This document shows, piece after piece, positions 7,949 through 16,523 of a stretch of DNA of 52,563 bases. The position numbers and the translations under genes were made by a program. The stretch covers positions 1-52,563 of the forward strand of contig JAFDYB010000058.1 in the NCBI GenBank assembly GCA_018267655.1, written 5' to 3'. Below the pieces are notes generated by a model. The model was not told where the DNA came from, ran no database searches, and saw only the letters and a list, made by a program, of their open reading frames with translations. Origin of the DNA: Bacteroidota bacterium (GTDB lineage: Bacteria; Bacteroidota; Bacteroidia; B-17B0; Aurantibacillaceae). Each line of letters begins with the position of its first letter. Position 1 is the first letter of the stretch.

Positions 7949-8008
7949 GCTGAGGGTGCGGTGGCGTGAATTTATTTTTCTTTAAAAATTCAACGAGGGC
8001 GCTTGTGC
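7949..8008 (+). repeat. Dispersed repeat, copy 2 (other copy 77-135)
   Basis: It matches 77-135 in GCTGAGGGTGCG, TGAATT...AATTCA and CGAGGGCGCTTG with the same internal spacing. It directly follows the RHS fragment, and its first bases encode NAEGAV, expected shortly after the RHS core. The second half (hairpin arms and CGAGGGCGCTTG) has no RHS counterpart that I recognise. Confidence 0.6.
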
Positions 8009-8098
8009 TATTTCAAAATAAATCTCTCTTAAAAAAACCGTCCTTTTTTAAAAAATTGTAGTATTTTTAAAAAAAATAACTTTATTTGTAGGACAAAA

Positions 8099-8593
8099 AT
8101 GACTTTTCCTTTTAACAATAAAATAATTGTATTGCTTTTTATTGCACTTTTTGCGAATTATACAAAAAGTCAATGCGTATTTGAACCCGATACGTTTTAT
8201 TACGCCCGCGAAAACAAAAATGAAATAGCAAATGCTATTAGTTTTAATTTAAAAAACGGCGGAAAAATTAGTCTTTTTAAATGCGATAACGGAAAATTTT
8301 ATCTAAAAATAATTGTTACCGAGAACTTATATTTTGACAAAATAGATAAACTCGAAATCATTTCAGGCGAAAAAAGCATAACTTTTAAAGACACTAAGCA
8401 GTATAAAAACACAAAATACAGTGCCTTTTACATTGTTGAAATTTTAAGAAATTATGTAGCTACATTGAAAGATGATGGCCTCAACTCTATTGTGTTTGGT
8501 AAAATTGAAACTAAGTTTACAAAATCTGACTCTAAAAACACAAAGCAAATAGCTGCTTGCTTATATAAAGAAATTGAAAATAAAAAAAATTAA
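8099..8593 (+). CDS. Secreted hypothetical protein, partner candidate of the TerB-ABC transporter
   Basis: The 164 residues begin with a signal peptide (about 1-24, hydrophobic core IIVLLFIALFA, ending TKSQ) and continue as a soluble, Lys-rich domain. Its predicted mixed beta/alpha pattern includes KISLFKCDNGKFYLKIIVTE and two or three Cys residues. I recognise no domain. It resembles small periplasmic or exported proteins of unknown role in Bacteroidota. Its stop is only 6 bp before the ATG of the large ABC protein, so co-transcription is likely. A periplasmic function linked to that transporter is an inference from spacing alone. Confidence 0.7.
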   Translation: MTFPFNNKIIVLLFIALFANYTKSQCVFEPDTFYYARENKNEIANAISFNLKNGGKISLFKCDNGKFYLKIIVTENLYFDKIDKLEIISGEKSITFKDTKQYKNTKYSAFYIVEILRNYVATLKDDGLNSIVFGKIETKFTKSDSKNTKQIAACLYKEIENKKN

Positions 8594-8599
8594 AATACC

Positions 8600-11500
8600 A
8601 TGAGTGAACGAATATTAAGAGCCTTAATGCAAATGTTTTCAATTATTGCCAAAGTAGATGGCATTAATAATACAGGACGTTCGATAGTTGAATCGTTTTT
8701 AAAACAGCAATTAAGTGCCGACCAAGTAGCAACCTATTTAAAAATATTTGATGAATACCTAGAGTCGAATCAAGCTGCCAGCAAAAAGAAAGAAGGAGCG
8801 GCAAAACGCACCTCTTTAAATTCGGTTAAAGTTTTAAAAATTTGTACGCAAATTAACCAAGAACTTGAGCAAACTCAAAAAATAATTGTACTGGTGCGTT
8901 TACTTGAATTTATTTATTCAAGTAATGAAATAAGCGACCAAGAAAATGAATTTGTTTTAACTGTTGCCGATACTTTTAATATTCCAAATAATGAATATAT
9001 AGCCTTACGTTCTTTTATTGAGGATAAATTAGAAGTTGTTCCTAACAGCCAACAACTGTTAGTGATAAATAACGTTGATGGTGGTTATAAAAATGCGTGC
9101 AAGCATATTTATTGCGAAGGACTTTTGCAAGATGTGCGCATCATACAAATTCCAAGTGTAAGTATGTATGTGATGCGTTTGTTTGGAAATACAGAATTAC
9201 AATTAAACGGGCAAATTGTTACCGCACAAAGGGTGCATATTTTCACACCGGGCTCTTCAATCAGAAACAGTAAAATAAAGCCTATTTATTACAGCGATGT
9301 AATTAGCCGTTTTTTAAGCGATGAATCACAATTAAAAATAACCTTTGAGGTAAAGCACTTAGAATATAAATTTAAAGGAGGCAAACTTGGCTTAAGAGAT
9401 ATTAATATTAGTGAAGAAAGCGGGAAACTTATTGGAATTATGGGAGGCTCCGGTGCCGGAAAATCTACTTTATTAAATGTTTTAAACGGAAATGAAACGC
9501 CAAGTGGCGGTTCGGTAACTATTAACGGAAAAAATATTCACACCGAGCGTGCAGAAATAGAAGGTGTTATTGGCCATGTAAGTCAAGATGATTTATTAAT
9601 TGAAGAGCTCACTGTATATCAAAATCTTTTTTACAACGCCAAATTATGTTTTGGAAACCTAAATGATGATGAAATTGCAAAACGTTGTAATAATTTATTA
9701 GCAGACTTAGGTTTGTCAGAAACAAAAAACCTAAAAGTTGGTTCTCCGCTTGAAAAAACAATATCCGGAGGGCAGCGTAAGCGATTAAATATCTCGCTTG
9801 AATTGGTAAGAGAACCATCGGTTTTATTTGTAGATGAGCCTACTTCAGGCTTGTCAAGCCGCGACTCTGAAAACATAATGGATCTTTTAAAAGAATTAGC
9901 TTTAAAAGGAAAATTAATTTTTGTAGTAATACATCAACCATCATCAGATATTTATAAAATGTTTGATAAATTAATGATTTTAGATGTAGGCGGCTACCCT
10001 ATTTATTACGGAAACCCTGTTGATGCAATTAGTTACTTTAAGCGTTTGGTACATCATGTAAATGCCGAAGAAGCAGAATGTTGGAATTGCGGTAATGTAA
10101 ATCCCGAACAAATTTTTAATATTATTGAAAGTAAAGTACTTGATGAATATGGCAATTTAACTCACTTACGCAAAAACACACCGGCTGAATGGAATGTTCA
10201 CTACAAAGAACTTATTGATAAAAACATTCATACTGAGCGTAAGCATACCCAAATACCTGAAAGCATATTTAAAATTCCTAACATTTTAAACCAATTTAAA
10301 GTATTTATTACACGCGATGTAAAAAGCAAATTAACTAACACACAATACTTACTTATTAATTTTATTGAGGCTCCTTTATTGGCGTTTATATTAGCGTTTT
10401 TAGTACGGTATTTTAATTCAGACGATGATACGAGCAAAGGATATATTTTTAGAGAAAATGAAAATGTGCCTGCTTACATGTTTATGTCTGTTGTTGTTGC
10501 GCTGTTTATCGGCCTAACCGTTAGTGCTGAAGAAATTATACGCGACAGAAAAATACGGAAACGCGAATCGTTTTTAAACCTTAGTAAAAGCAGCTATTTA
10601 TGGAGTAAAATATTAATTATGTTTGCCCTATCAGCAGTGCAAACGCTTACATTTGTTTTAGTTGGTAATTCGGTTTTAGGGATAAAAGGAATGTACACCG
10701 ATTATTGGATGATATTATTTACAACATCATGCTTTGCAAACATGCTAGGCTTAAACATAAGTAGTGCGTTTAACAGCGCTGTAACTATTTATATATTAAT
10801 TCCATTTTTAATAATTCCTCAACTACTCTTGGCTGGTGTGGTTGTAAAATTTGATAAATTAAACCCCTTGCTTGCCAAGCAAGGCAGCGTTCCTATAGTA
10901 GGCGAAATGATGGCTAGCAGATGGGCATACGAAGCCTTAGCCGTAAATCAATTTAAAGCAAATAAATATGAAAAAAACTTTTATAAATATGATAAAAGCA
11001 TAAGTGTTGCCTCATATAAAAAAGATTTTTGGATAACAAAAGTTCAAAATAAAATAAATAAAATTCAAAGTGGCCTAAAAGAAGGAAAAACTTTAAAAGA
11101 TTTTAAAAATGATTTTGAAGTACTTAAACTAGAAATTAACAAAGAACAAACTCGATTTAAAAACATAAAATGCACCAACTTTGACAAATTAAATGAAAAT
11201 ACATTTAATGACGATGTTGCAAAATCAGTTTTTGATTATCTAAATCTTTTAAGAGACAAGTATAATAGTGTTGATAATAAAGCAAGAAAAGAAAAAGACG
11301 ATCTAATAAACAAAATTAAACAAACAACAAGCGTTGTTGAGCTAAGCAATAATTACGAAAACGAAAGTTTAACTCAATTAGTTAAAAACGCTAACGATAT
11401 AAGTGGCGAAAAATGTTTAGAAAAAGATGGCCAATTCATTCAAACAACCGACCCTGTTTTTAACGACCCAACAGAGTCGAAATTAGGCTCTGCGCATTTT

Positions 11501-11677
11501 TACGCACCTCGCAAAAATTTGTTTGGTGTTTATTATAGTACATTTTGGTTTAACATTGCAGTAATTTGGTTTATGAGTATAACTTTAATAGTTACCTTGT
11601 ATTTTGACATCTTTAAAAAAGTACTTGATAGTATTGGTAATTTTTTTGATTTAATTATAAAGAAAAAAGCTGCTTAA
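8600..11677 (+). CDS. TerB-like domain plus ABCG-type ABC transporter (ATPase and permease fused)
   Basis: The 1025-residue protein has a TerB-like helical domain (about 1-145), a linker domain (about 150-250), an ABC ATPase with Walker A GGSGAGKST (282-290), signature ISGGQRKR (388-395) and Walker B VLFVDEP (408-414), then an ABC2-type membrane domain from about 583. Predicted helices lie near 583-604, 625-645, 667-694, 702-722, 728-750 and 980-1008. The ATPase-before-permease order and the segment MASRWAYEAL are as in ABCG half-transporters. An unusual soluble, coiled-coil-rich insert of over 200 residues separates the last two helices, far longer than in typical ABCG proteins. CWNCGN (494-499) could be a small metal site. 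The substrate is unknown. The gene sits between a secreted protein and a thioesterase with minimal spacing. Confidence 0.85.
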   Translation: MSERILRALMQMFSIIAKVDGINNTGRSIVESFLKQQLSADQVATYLKIFDEYLESNQAASKKKEGAAKRTSLNSVKVLKICTQINQELEQTQKIIVLVRLLEFIYSSNEISDQENEFVLTVADTFNIPNNEYIALRSFIEDKLEVVPNSQQLLVINNVDGGYKNACKHIYCEGLLQDVRIIQIPSVSMYVMRLFGNTELQLNGQIVTAQRVHIFTPGSSIRNSKIKPIYYSDVISRFLSDESQLKITFEVKHLEYKFKGGKLGLRDINISEESGKLIGIMGGSGAGKSTLLNVLNGNETPSGGSVTINGKNIHTERAEIEGVIGHVSQDDLLIEELTVYQNLFYNAKLCFGNLNDDEIAKRCNNLLADLGLSETKNLKVGSPLEKTISGGQRKRLNISLELVREPSVLFVDEPTSGLSSRDSENIMDLLKELALKGKLIFVVIHQPSSDIYKMFDKLMILDVGGYPIYYGNPVDAISYFKRLVHHVNAEEAECWNCGNVNPEQIFNIIESKVLDEYGNLTHLRKNTPAEWNVHYKELIDKNIHTERKHTQIPESIFKIPNILNQFKVFITRDVKSKLTNTQYLLINFIEAPLLAFILAFLVRYFNSDDDTSKGYIFRENENVPAYMFMSVVVALFIGLTVSAEEIIRDRKIRKRESFLNLSKSSYLWSKILIMFALSAVQTLTFVLVGNSVLGIKGMYTDYWMILFTTSCFANMLGLNISSAFNSAVTIYILIPFLIIPQLLLAGVVVKFDKLNPLLAKQGSVPIVGEMMASRWAYEALAVNQFKANKYEKNFYKYDKSISVASYKKDFWITKVQNKINKIQSGLKEGKTLKDFKNDFEVLKLEINKEQTRFKNIKCTNFDKLNENTFNDDVAKSVFDYLNLLRDKYNSVDNKARKEKDDLINKIKQTTSVVELSNNYENESLTQLVKNANDISGEKCLEKDGQFIQTTDPVFNDPTESKLGSAHFYAPRKNLFGVYYSTFWFNIAVIWFMSITLIVTLYFDIFKKVLDSIGNFFDLIIKKKAA

Positions 11678-11681
11678 CACG

Positions 11682-12131
11682 GTGTTAACATTTAAAGATT
11701 ACAAGCACTTTATCCCTATTCAAATACGCTTTGCCGATGTTGATAGACTTAAGCATGTAAACAATGCTTGTTATCATAATTACATAGAGCTCGGCAGAGT
11801 AAAATACTTTAATGAAGTTTTTGGAAACAAAATAAATTGGGACATTAGCGGATTTGTATTAGCCCGCACAGAACTTGACCATTTAAATCAACTTTATTTA
11901 ACCGACGATGCCTACTGTTTTTCAAAAATCATAAAAATAGGTAACAAAAGTATGCAAATAAAAAACAGTGTAATTAAGCAAAATAGCGATGGAACATTGG
12001 TAGAGTGCGGTAATTGCCTTGGTGTTTTAGTAGCAATGGATTATATTAAACAAAAAAGCATAACAATACCCCAAGAATGGAGAAAATGTATTGAAAATTT
12101 TGAAGGAAAAAATAGTCTTAATTTTTCTTAA
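11682..12131 (+). CDS. Acyl-CoA thioesterase, 4HBT hotdog family
   Basis: The 149-residue single-hotdog protein carries RFADVDRLKHVNN at 16-28, where Asp19 or Asp21 and the HVNN segment are the 4-hydroxybenzoyl-CoA thioesterase landmark. It is followed by NYIELGRVKYF, the typical helix. It probably hydrolyses an acyl-CoA in the cytosol; chain specificity cannot be read. The start is GTG at 11682, four bases after the stop of the ABC transporter gene; no ATG occurs before the motif. The spacing implies translation coupled with the transporter, but a shared pathway is inference. Confidence 0.85.
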   Translation: MLTFKDYKHFIPIQIRFADVDRLKHVNNACYHNYIELGRVKYFNEVFGNKINWDISGFVLARTELDHLNQLYLTDDAYCFSKIIKIGNKSMQIKNSVIKQNSDGTLVECGNCLGVLVAMDYIKQKSITIPQEWRKCIENFEGKNSLNFS

Positions 12132-12198
12132 ACATAACATAAAAAAACAGCGTATTCAACTCTAAAATTGTACTTTTAATCTTTATAAACAAATAATT

Positions 12199-13152
12199 AT
12201 GTCAATTAAAATTTTAGCAAACGACGGCATTGACGAACAAGGAAAATCCATATTAGAAAAAGCCGGATTTATTGTAGATACAGAAAAAATAGCACAAGAC
12301 AAATTAATAGAAGAAATAAACTCAAAAAAATATTCGGCATTAACTGTTAGAAGCGCCACAAAGGTGCGTAAAGAATTAATTGATGCCTGCCCAAATCTTA
12401 AAGTGATTGCCAGGGGCGGTGTTGGTATGGATAATATTGATGTGGATTATGCAAAATCAATAGGCAAAAAAGTAATTAATACACCTGCAGCTTCCAGCAA
12501 TTCAGTAGCAGAATTAGTTTTTGCACATTTATTTAATGCAGTACGTTTTTTATACGATAGCAATCGCCAAATGCCGGTAAATGGGTTCGAAAAATTTGAC
12601 GAACTAAAAAAGAAATACGCCAAAGGCACTGAATTACGAGGAAAAACACTTGGTATTGTTGGCTTTGGAAGAATAGGACAAAATGTTGCAAAAAATGCCT
12701 TGGGCTTAGGCATGAATGTTATTGCCTTTGACCCATTTGTTACTGAAGCAAATATAAATATTGATATAGTTGGAATAGATCAAAAAATTTCTGCTAATAT
12801 TAAAACACATAGCCTAGAAAAGGTATTGCAACAATCCAATTTTGTTACATTTCATGTTCCCGGCGGGCAATTAATCACAAAAAAAGAAATTGCATCATTA
12901 AAAAATGGCGTTATTCTTATAAATACAGCAAGAGGCGGCGTAATTAATGAAAATGATTTAATAGAAGGATTGAACAGCGGTAAAATTGCACATGCCTGTT
13001 TAGATGTTTTTGAAAATGAACCTCGCCCTAGTCAAACCATTTTAAACCACCCAAAAATTAGTTTAACGCCACACATAGGCGCTGCAACAAATGAAGCACA
13101 AGAGCGTATTGGAATTGAATTAGCCGAAAAATTAATTGAAGCCTTAAAATAA
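12199..13152 (+). CDS. serA: D-3-phosphoglycerate dehydrogenase-like 2-hydroxyacid dehydrogenase
   Basis: The enzyme oxidises 3-phosphoglycerate with NAD, the first step of serine synthesis. The 317 residues have the Rossmann motif GIVGFGRIG at 152-160 and the catalytic triad Arg245 (TARGGV), Glu274 (DVFENEP) and His292 (TPHIGAAT). It is the short form without C-terminal ACT or ASB regulatory domains, so serine feedback through ACT is not expected. The gene for a DUF1015 protein follows 7 bp downstream, a pairing that I recall as common in Bacteroidota and Firmicutes and that supports the serA call. serC and serB are not in the window. Other 2-hydroxyacid substrates cannot be excluded from sequence alone. 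Confidence 0.87.
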   Translation: MSIKILANDGIDEQGKSILEKAGFIVDTEKIAQDKLIEEINSKKYSALTVRSATKVRKELIDACPNLKVIARGGVGMDNIDVDYAKSIGKKVINTPAASSNSVAELVFAHLFNAVRFLYDSNRQMPVNGFEKFDELKKKYAKGTELRGKTLGIVGFGRIGQNVAKNALGLGMNVIAFDPFVTEANINIDIVGIDQKISANIKTHSLEKVLQQSNFVTFHVPGGQLITKKEIASLKNGVILINTARGGVINENDLIEGLNSGKIAHACLDVFENEPRPSQTILNHPKISLTPHIGAATNEAQERIGIELAEKLIEALK

Positions 13153-13159
13153 TAAAATT

Positions 13160-14413
13160 ATGGCAACTGTTGTCCCATTTAAAGCCATACGCCCAACCCG
13201 CGATAAAGTGCATTTAGTAGCCTCGCGTAGTGTAGATGGCTATAATCTTGGAGAATTAAAAGAAAAATTAGCAGGAAATCCCTACACATTTTTACACGTT
13301 ATTAATCCTGATTTTGATGATGGTAACCGCACTAAACCCGGCTCACGCGAACGATTGGTAAAAATAAAACGCCGTTTTAAAAATTTCATTTCTCAAAAAG
13401 TATTTCAGCAAGAAGAGCAACCTTGCTATTATCTTTATCGCCAAATAAAAGAAAATCACACTTACACAGGTATAATTGCCTGCACAAGTATTGATGATTA
13501 CACAAATGGAATAATAAAAATTCACGAACAAACACTCACACAACGCGAAGAAAAATTAAAAGAATATTTAGAAGTTTGTGAATTTAACGCTGAACCTGTT
13601 TTGTTTGCCTATCCGGATAACAGCAACATTAATGAACTAGTAAACGATGTATTAAGTTATGTGCCCGAATACGATTTTACAACTACCGACAAAATTAGAC
13701 ATTCAGTTTGGGTTATAAAAAAGCAAAAGTCAATAAAATTATTAATCGAAGCATTTGCTGCAATGCCACACATTTATATTGCTGATGGGCACCATCGCTC
13801 AGCATCATCTGCACTGCTCGGAAAAATTAAACGACACGACAATAAACACGCTAGCGGAAACGAAGCGTATAACTTTTATTTAGGTGTGTTTTTTCCTGAA
13901 TCGCAACTCACCATTTACGATTACAATAGAGTTGTTAAAGATTTAAATGGATTAACCGCAACTGAATTTTTAGAAAAATTAAACCATAAATTTGATGTAG
14001 AACTTTTAAATGCTGAGTTATTTAAACCATTAAAAAAACACCAGTTTTCAATGTACTTTAAAAACAAATGGTACGCCCTAAAAATAAAAAAACAATACAT
14101 TAACGATGCTCATCCGGTTGAAGGTTTAGACGCCGAAATTTTAACCCAACAAATTCTTTCACCTATATTTAATATCACAAATTTAAAAACAGATAAAAGA
14201 ATTGCTTTTGTGCCTGGAATAAAAGGCGCTGCCGAGTTAAAAAAAATAGTTGACTCCGGAAAAGCAGAAGTCGCATTTGGCCTATTTCCGGTTACTATGA
14301 AAGAACTTAAACTAATTGCCGATACCAATAACATTATGCCACCAAAAAGTACTTGGATAGAACCAAAAATGCGAAGCGGGTTATTGATTTACAGCTTAAA
14401 AGATGAAAAATAA
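13160..14413 (+). CDS. DUF1015 family protein
   Basis: The 417-residue cytosolic protein belongs to DUF1015 (COG4198). The N-terminus VVPFKAIRPTRDKV is typical, HEQTL lies at 122-126, and the diagnostic ADGHHR motif at 208-213 is present. Length is normal for the family. The biochemical role is not established to my knowledge. Genomic linkage to serA, seen here with a 7-bp gap, suggests a part in serine or phosphoglycerate metabolism. The last codons lie 26 bp before the ATA that appears to start the next outer-membrane gene, so all three may be one transcript. Confidence 0.88.
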   Translation: MATVVPFKAIRPTRDKVHLVASRSVDGYNLGELKEKLAGNPYTFLHVINPDFDDGNRTKPGSRERLVKIKRRFKNFISQKVFQQEEQPCYYLYRQIKENHTYTGIIACTSIDDYTNGIIKIHEQTLTQREEKLKEYLEVCEFNAEPVLFAYPDNSNINELVNDVLSYVPEYDFTTTDKIRHSVWVIKKQKSIKLLIEAFAAMPHIYIADGHHRSASSALLGKIKRHDNKHASGNEAYNFYLGVFFPESQLTIYDYNRVVKDLNGLTATEFLEKLNHKFDVELLNAELFKPLKKHQFSMYFKNKWYALKIKKQYINDAHPVEGLDAEILTQQILSPIFNITNLKTDKRIAFVPGIKGAAELKKIVDSGKAEVAFGLFPVTMKELKLIADTNNIMPPKSTWIEPKMRSGLLIYSLKDEK

Positions 14414-14439
14414 ATCTTAACTATTATAAATTATTTTTT

Positions 14440-15531
14440 ATAAAAAAACACAAATACATATTTTTCCTTTTAATTATTACAACGCCTATTGTTGCAAAAT
14501 TAAGTTTACCAAAAGATTCTATTAGAAAAGTAAAATGGTTAGGATTTCCCGTAATTTTTAAAACCCCTGAATTTGGCTTTGCTGCAGGATTATCAGGCGC
14601 ATCGTCTTTTAAAACATCTTATCGTAACGATACTAATACACGCACTTCTGTAATTCAAGCAATAGCATTTGCAACTACTCGTGGGCAAAATGTTGAAGCG
14701 ATTGACGCGACAATTTTTTTTCCAAATGAAAAATTTATTTTTACCTGCCAAGCTACACACAGCTATTTTCCTGACAAATACTGGGGCTTAGGTCCAACAA
14801 CTCCAGATAGGCCATTTGAACGTTACACATTTGATCAACTATATTTTTATCCTCAATTAAAAATATGTTTGTTTAACAAACTATATGCTGGTATTTTGTA
14901 TGAATATCAAAATGTACTAAAACTTAACTATCGCGATAATGGTATTTTCCAAAACTCCATTACTTATGGTAAAAGTCCTTACGAAGTATCCGGCCCTGGC
15001 GCTAGTATTGGATTTGACAACCGAAATGGAACATTTTGGCCAACAAAAGGTATTTATTTATTTAGTCAAACTACTTTATTTAATCGTGTTTTTGCATCAG
15101 ATTTTGACGTTGTTAAAACTTTAGTTGATTTTAGAACTTTTAATAGTCTTAGAAAAAACATAGTACTCGCCTCTCAGGCATACGTTTATTTTACCTCTGG
15201 CCAAATACCAATTAGAGATTATGCAGCACTTGGAGGTTCTAATAATTTAAGGGGATTTTATCAAGGTCGTTTTAGAGACAACAATATGTACAGCTTAATT
15301 TCAGAGTGCCGGTGGAACTTTTATAAACGCTTAAGTGCCTGTTTTTTTGGAGGCATAGGCAGTGTTTTTTCAACTGAAGATCAAATTACAGTTCAAAACG
15401 TTAAATACACCTATGGTGGTGGACTTCGCTACGCATTACTTAAAAAGGAAAGGCTAAACTTGCGGCTTGATTATGGTTTTTCATCGCGATATGATAGCGG
15501 AATCTACTTTACAGTAGGCGAATGTTTTTAA
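14440..15531 (+). CDS. Omp85-like outer-membrane beta-barrel protein with ATA in place of a start codon
   Basis: One uninterrupted frame runs from the TGA at 14404 to 15531. A perfect signal peptide begins at 14440 (ATA AAA AAA CAC ...; KKHKYIFFLLIITTPIVA), but its first codon is ATA, and no in-frame ATG, GTG or TTG occurs until TTG/ATG codons about 430 bp downstream, inside the barrel. The full frame gives 363 residues. It has D15/Omp85 C-terminal features: GASIGFDNRNGTFWPTKG, GGSNNLRGFYQGR and a terminal aromatic (GECF). A truncated protein starting at the internal codons would lack export and half the barrel. Either AUA is used, or ATG has mutated to ATA (recent pseudogene), or the base is a sequence error. 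Its stop is 3 bp from the convergent methyltransferase stop. Confidence 0.75.
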   Translation: MKKHKYIFFLLIITTPIVAKLSLPKDSIRKVKWLGFPVIFKTPEFGFAAGLSGASSFKTSYRNDTNTRTSVIQAIAFATTRGQNVEAIDATIFFPNEKFIFTCQATHSYFPDKYWGLGPTTPDRPFERYTFDQLYFYPQLKICLFNKLYAGILYEYQNVLKLNYRDNGIFQNSITYGKSPYEVSGPGASIGFDNRNGTFWPTKGIYLFSQTTLFNRVFASDFDVVKTLVDFRTFNSLRKNIVLASQAYVYFTSGQIPIRDYAALGGSNNLRGFYQGRFRDNNMYSLISECRWNFYKRLSACFFGGIGSVFSTEDQITVQNVKYTYGGGLRYALLKKERLNLRLDYGFSSRYDSGIYFTVGECF

Positions 15532-15534
15532 AAA

Positions 15535-16518
15535 TTAATTGTTGGGGTTAACATCTTTTACTTTTATTGCAGCCACCATCATTTCTTCGCCTATATTAAT
15601 AAAAGAAAGAAAATTATAAATCATGTTATGAATAACAACAAATAACTTAAGTTGCCACATAGGGCGCTTAGTAACTTTATTAAAATATTGCTGCCGCTCA
15701 GATGAAGATATTGTTTTGTTTGTTTCTGTTGTGCTTGATTTAGAATTGCTCTTGACTTTTTTAATATAAGGTAAAACAGTGTACATTAAAAAAAGTTTTA
15801 ATTCAAACGAGCTTTTAATTTTTAAAACTTTATAGCCATTTTTTTCTAAAATTTTTGTAATGGTATTTTTACTGAAATAATTTACATGATCAAGCCCCAT
15901 CATTTTCCAATCATCTTTATATTTTTTTGAAATATAACTATCTATTTGCGGCACTTGTAAAAATAAAAAACCATTTACTTTTGTAATACTATTTATTTTT
16001 TGTAAAAAAGGAGAAGCGTCATCAATATGCTCTAATACGTCCCAAAGCGTAACACAGTCAAACTTTTCGGCTTCAGGCATATCAAAAAAGTTAATGTGTC
16101 TAACCGGAAGCTTTAATTCATTTACACAGTACAAATAAGGCTGTTCTGAAATTTCTATGCCACTAACATTGTAACCTAACTCTTTTCCGGCTAACATAAA
16201 ATGCCCCCAACCTGCTCCTAAATCAAACAAATTACCTGTTGAAATATACTTTTTTATAAATTTAAAACGAAGCTTGTGGCGCTGTACTTTTAACCAATTA
16301 TTACCTTGCTTAACAGCATCGGTAACATCTGAATTTTTATACTGTGTATATATAATTTTTTTTCGATAATGAGGGGGGATAAAATAGTGTTTGCAGTTAT
16401 TACATACACAAACGGCATAATTTGTTTTTTGATATGCGAGTGAAAAACTTTTTGGGTCGGTATTATCGCAAACACAACAAAAAATATTTTCAGACATAAA
16501 TTGCGGAACTGGAATCAT
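15535..16518 (-). CDS. Class I SAM-dependent methyltransferase with N-terminal Cys cluster
   Basis: The 327 residues begin with a probable zinc ribbon, CCVC at 14-17 and CVCNNC at 37-42, followed by a Rossmann methyltransferase domain. Motif I is DLGAGWG at 99-105, the acidic residue after strand 2 is in GIEISE (120-125), and post-motif I includes CVTLWDVLEHID at 155-166. A C-terminal tail of about 100 residues holds a hydrophobic stretch. This zinc-ribbon plus methyltransferase layout occurs in sugar C-methyltransferases and in several polysaccharide-cluster enzymes, but no sugar genes are near, so the acceptor is unknown. The start lies 5 bp after the stop of the upstream coiled-coil gene, so the pair is likely an operon. 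Confidence 0.8.
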   Translation of the reverse strand: MIPVPQFMSENIFCCVCDNTDPKSFSLAYQKTNYAVCVCNNCKHYFIPPHYRKKIIYTQYKNSDVTDAVKQGNNWLKVQRHKLRFKFIKKYISTGNLFDLGAGWGHFMLAGKELGYNVSGIEISEQPYLYCVNELKLPVRHINFFDMPEAEKFDCVTLWDVLEHIDDASPFLQKINSITKVNGFLFLQVPQIDSYISKKYKDDWKMMGLDHVNYFSKNTITKILEKNGYKVLKIKSSFELKLFLMYTVLPYIKKVKSNSKSSTTETNKTISSSERQQYFNKVTKRPMWQLKLFVVIHNMIYNFLSFINIGEEMMVAAIKVKDVNPNN

Positions 16519-16523
16519 TTAAT

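Noticed and set aside
14869..15531. 220-residue gene beginning at an internal codon of the outer-membrane gene
   Set aside because: The open frame with a signal peptide extends upstream to 14440; the short version would be an unexported half barrel.
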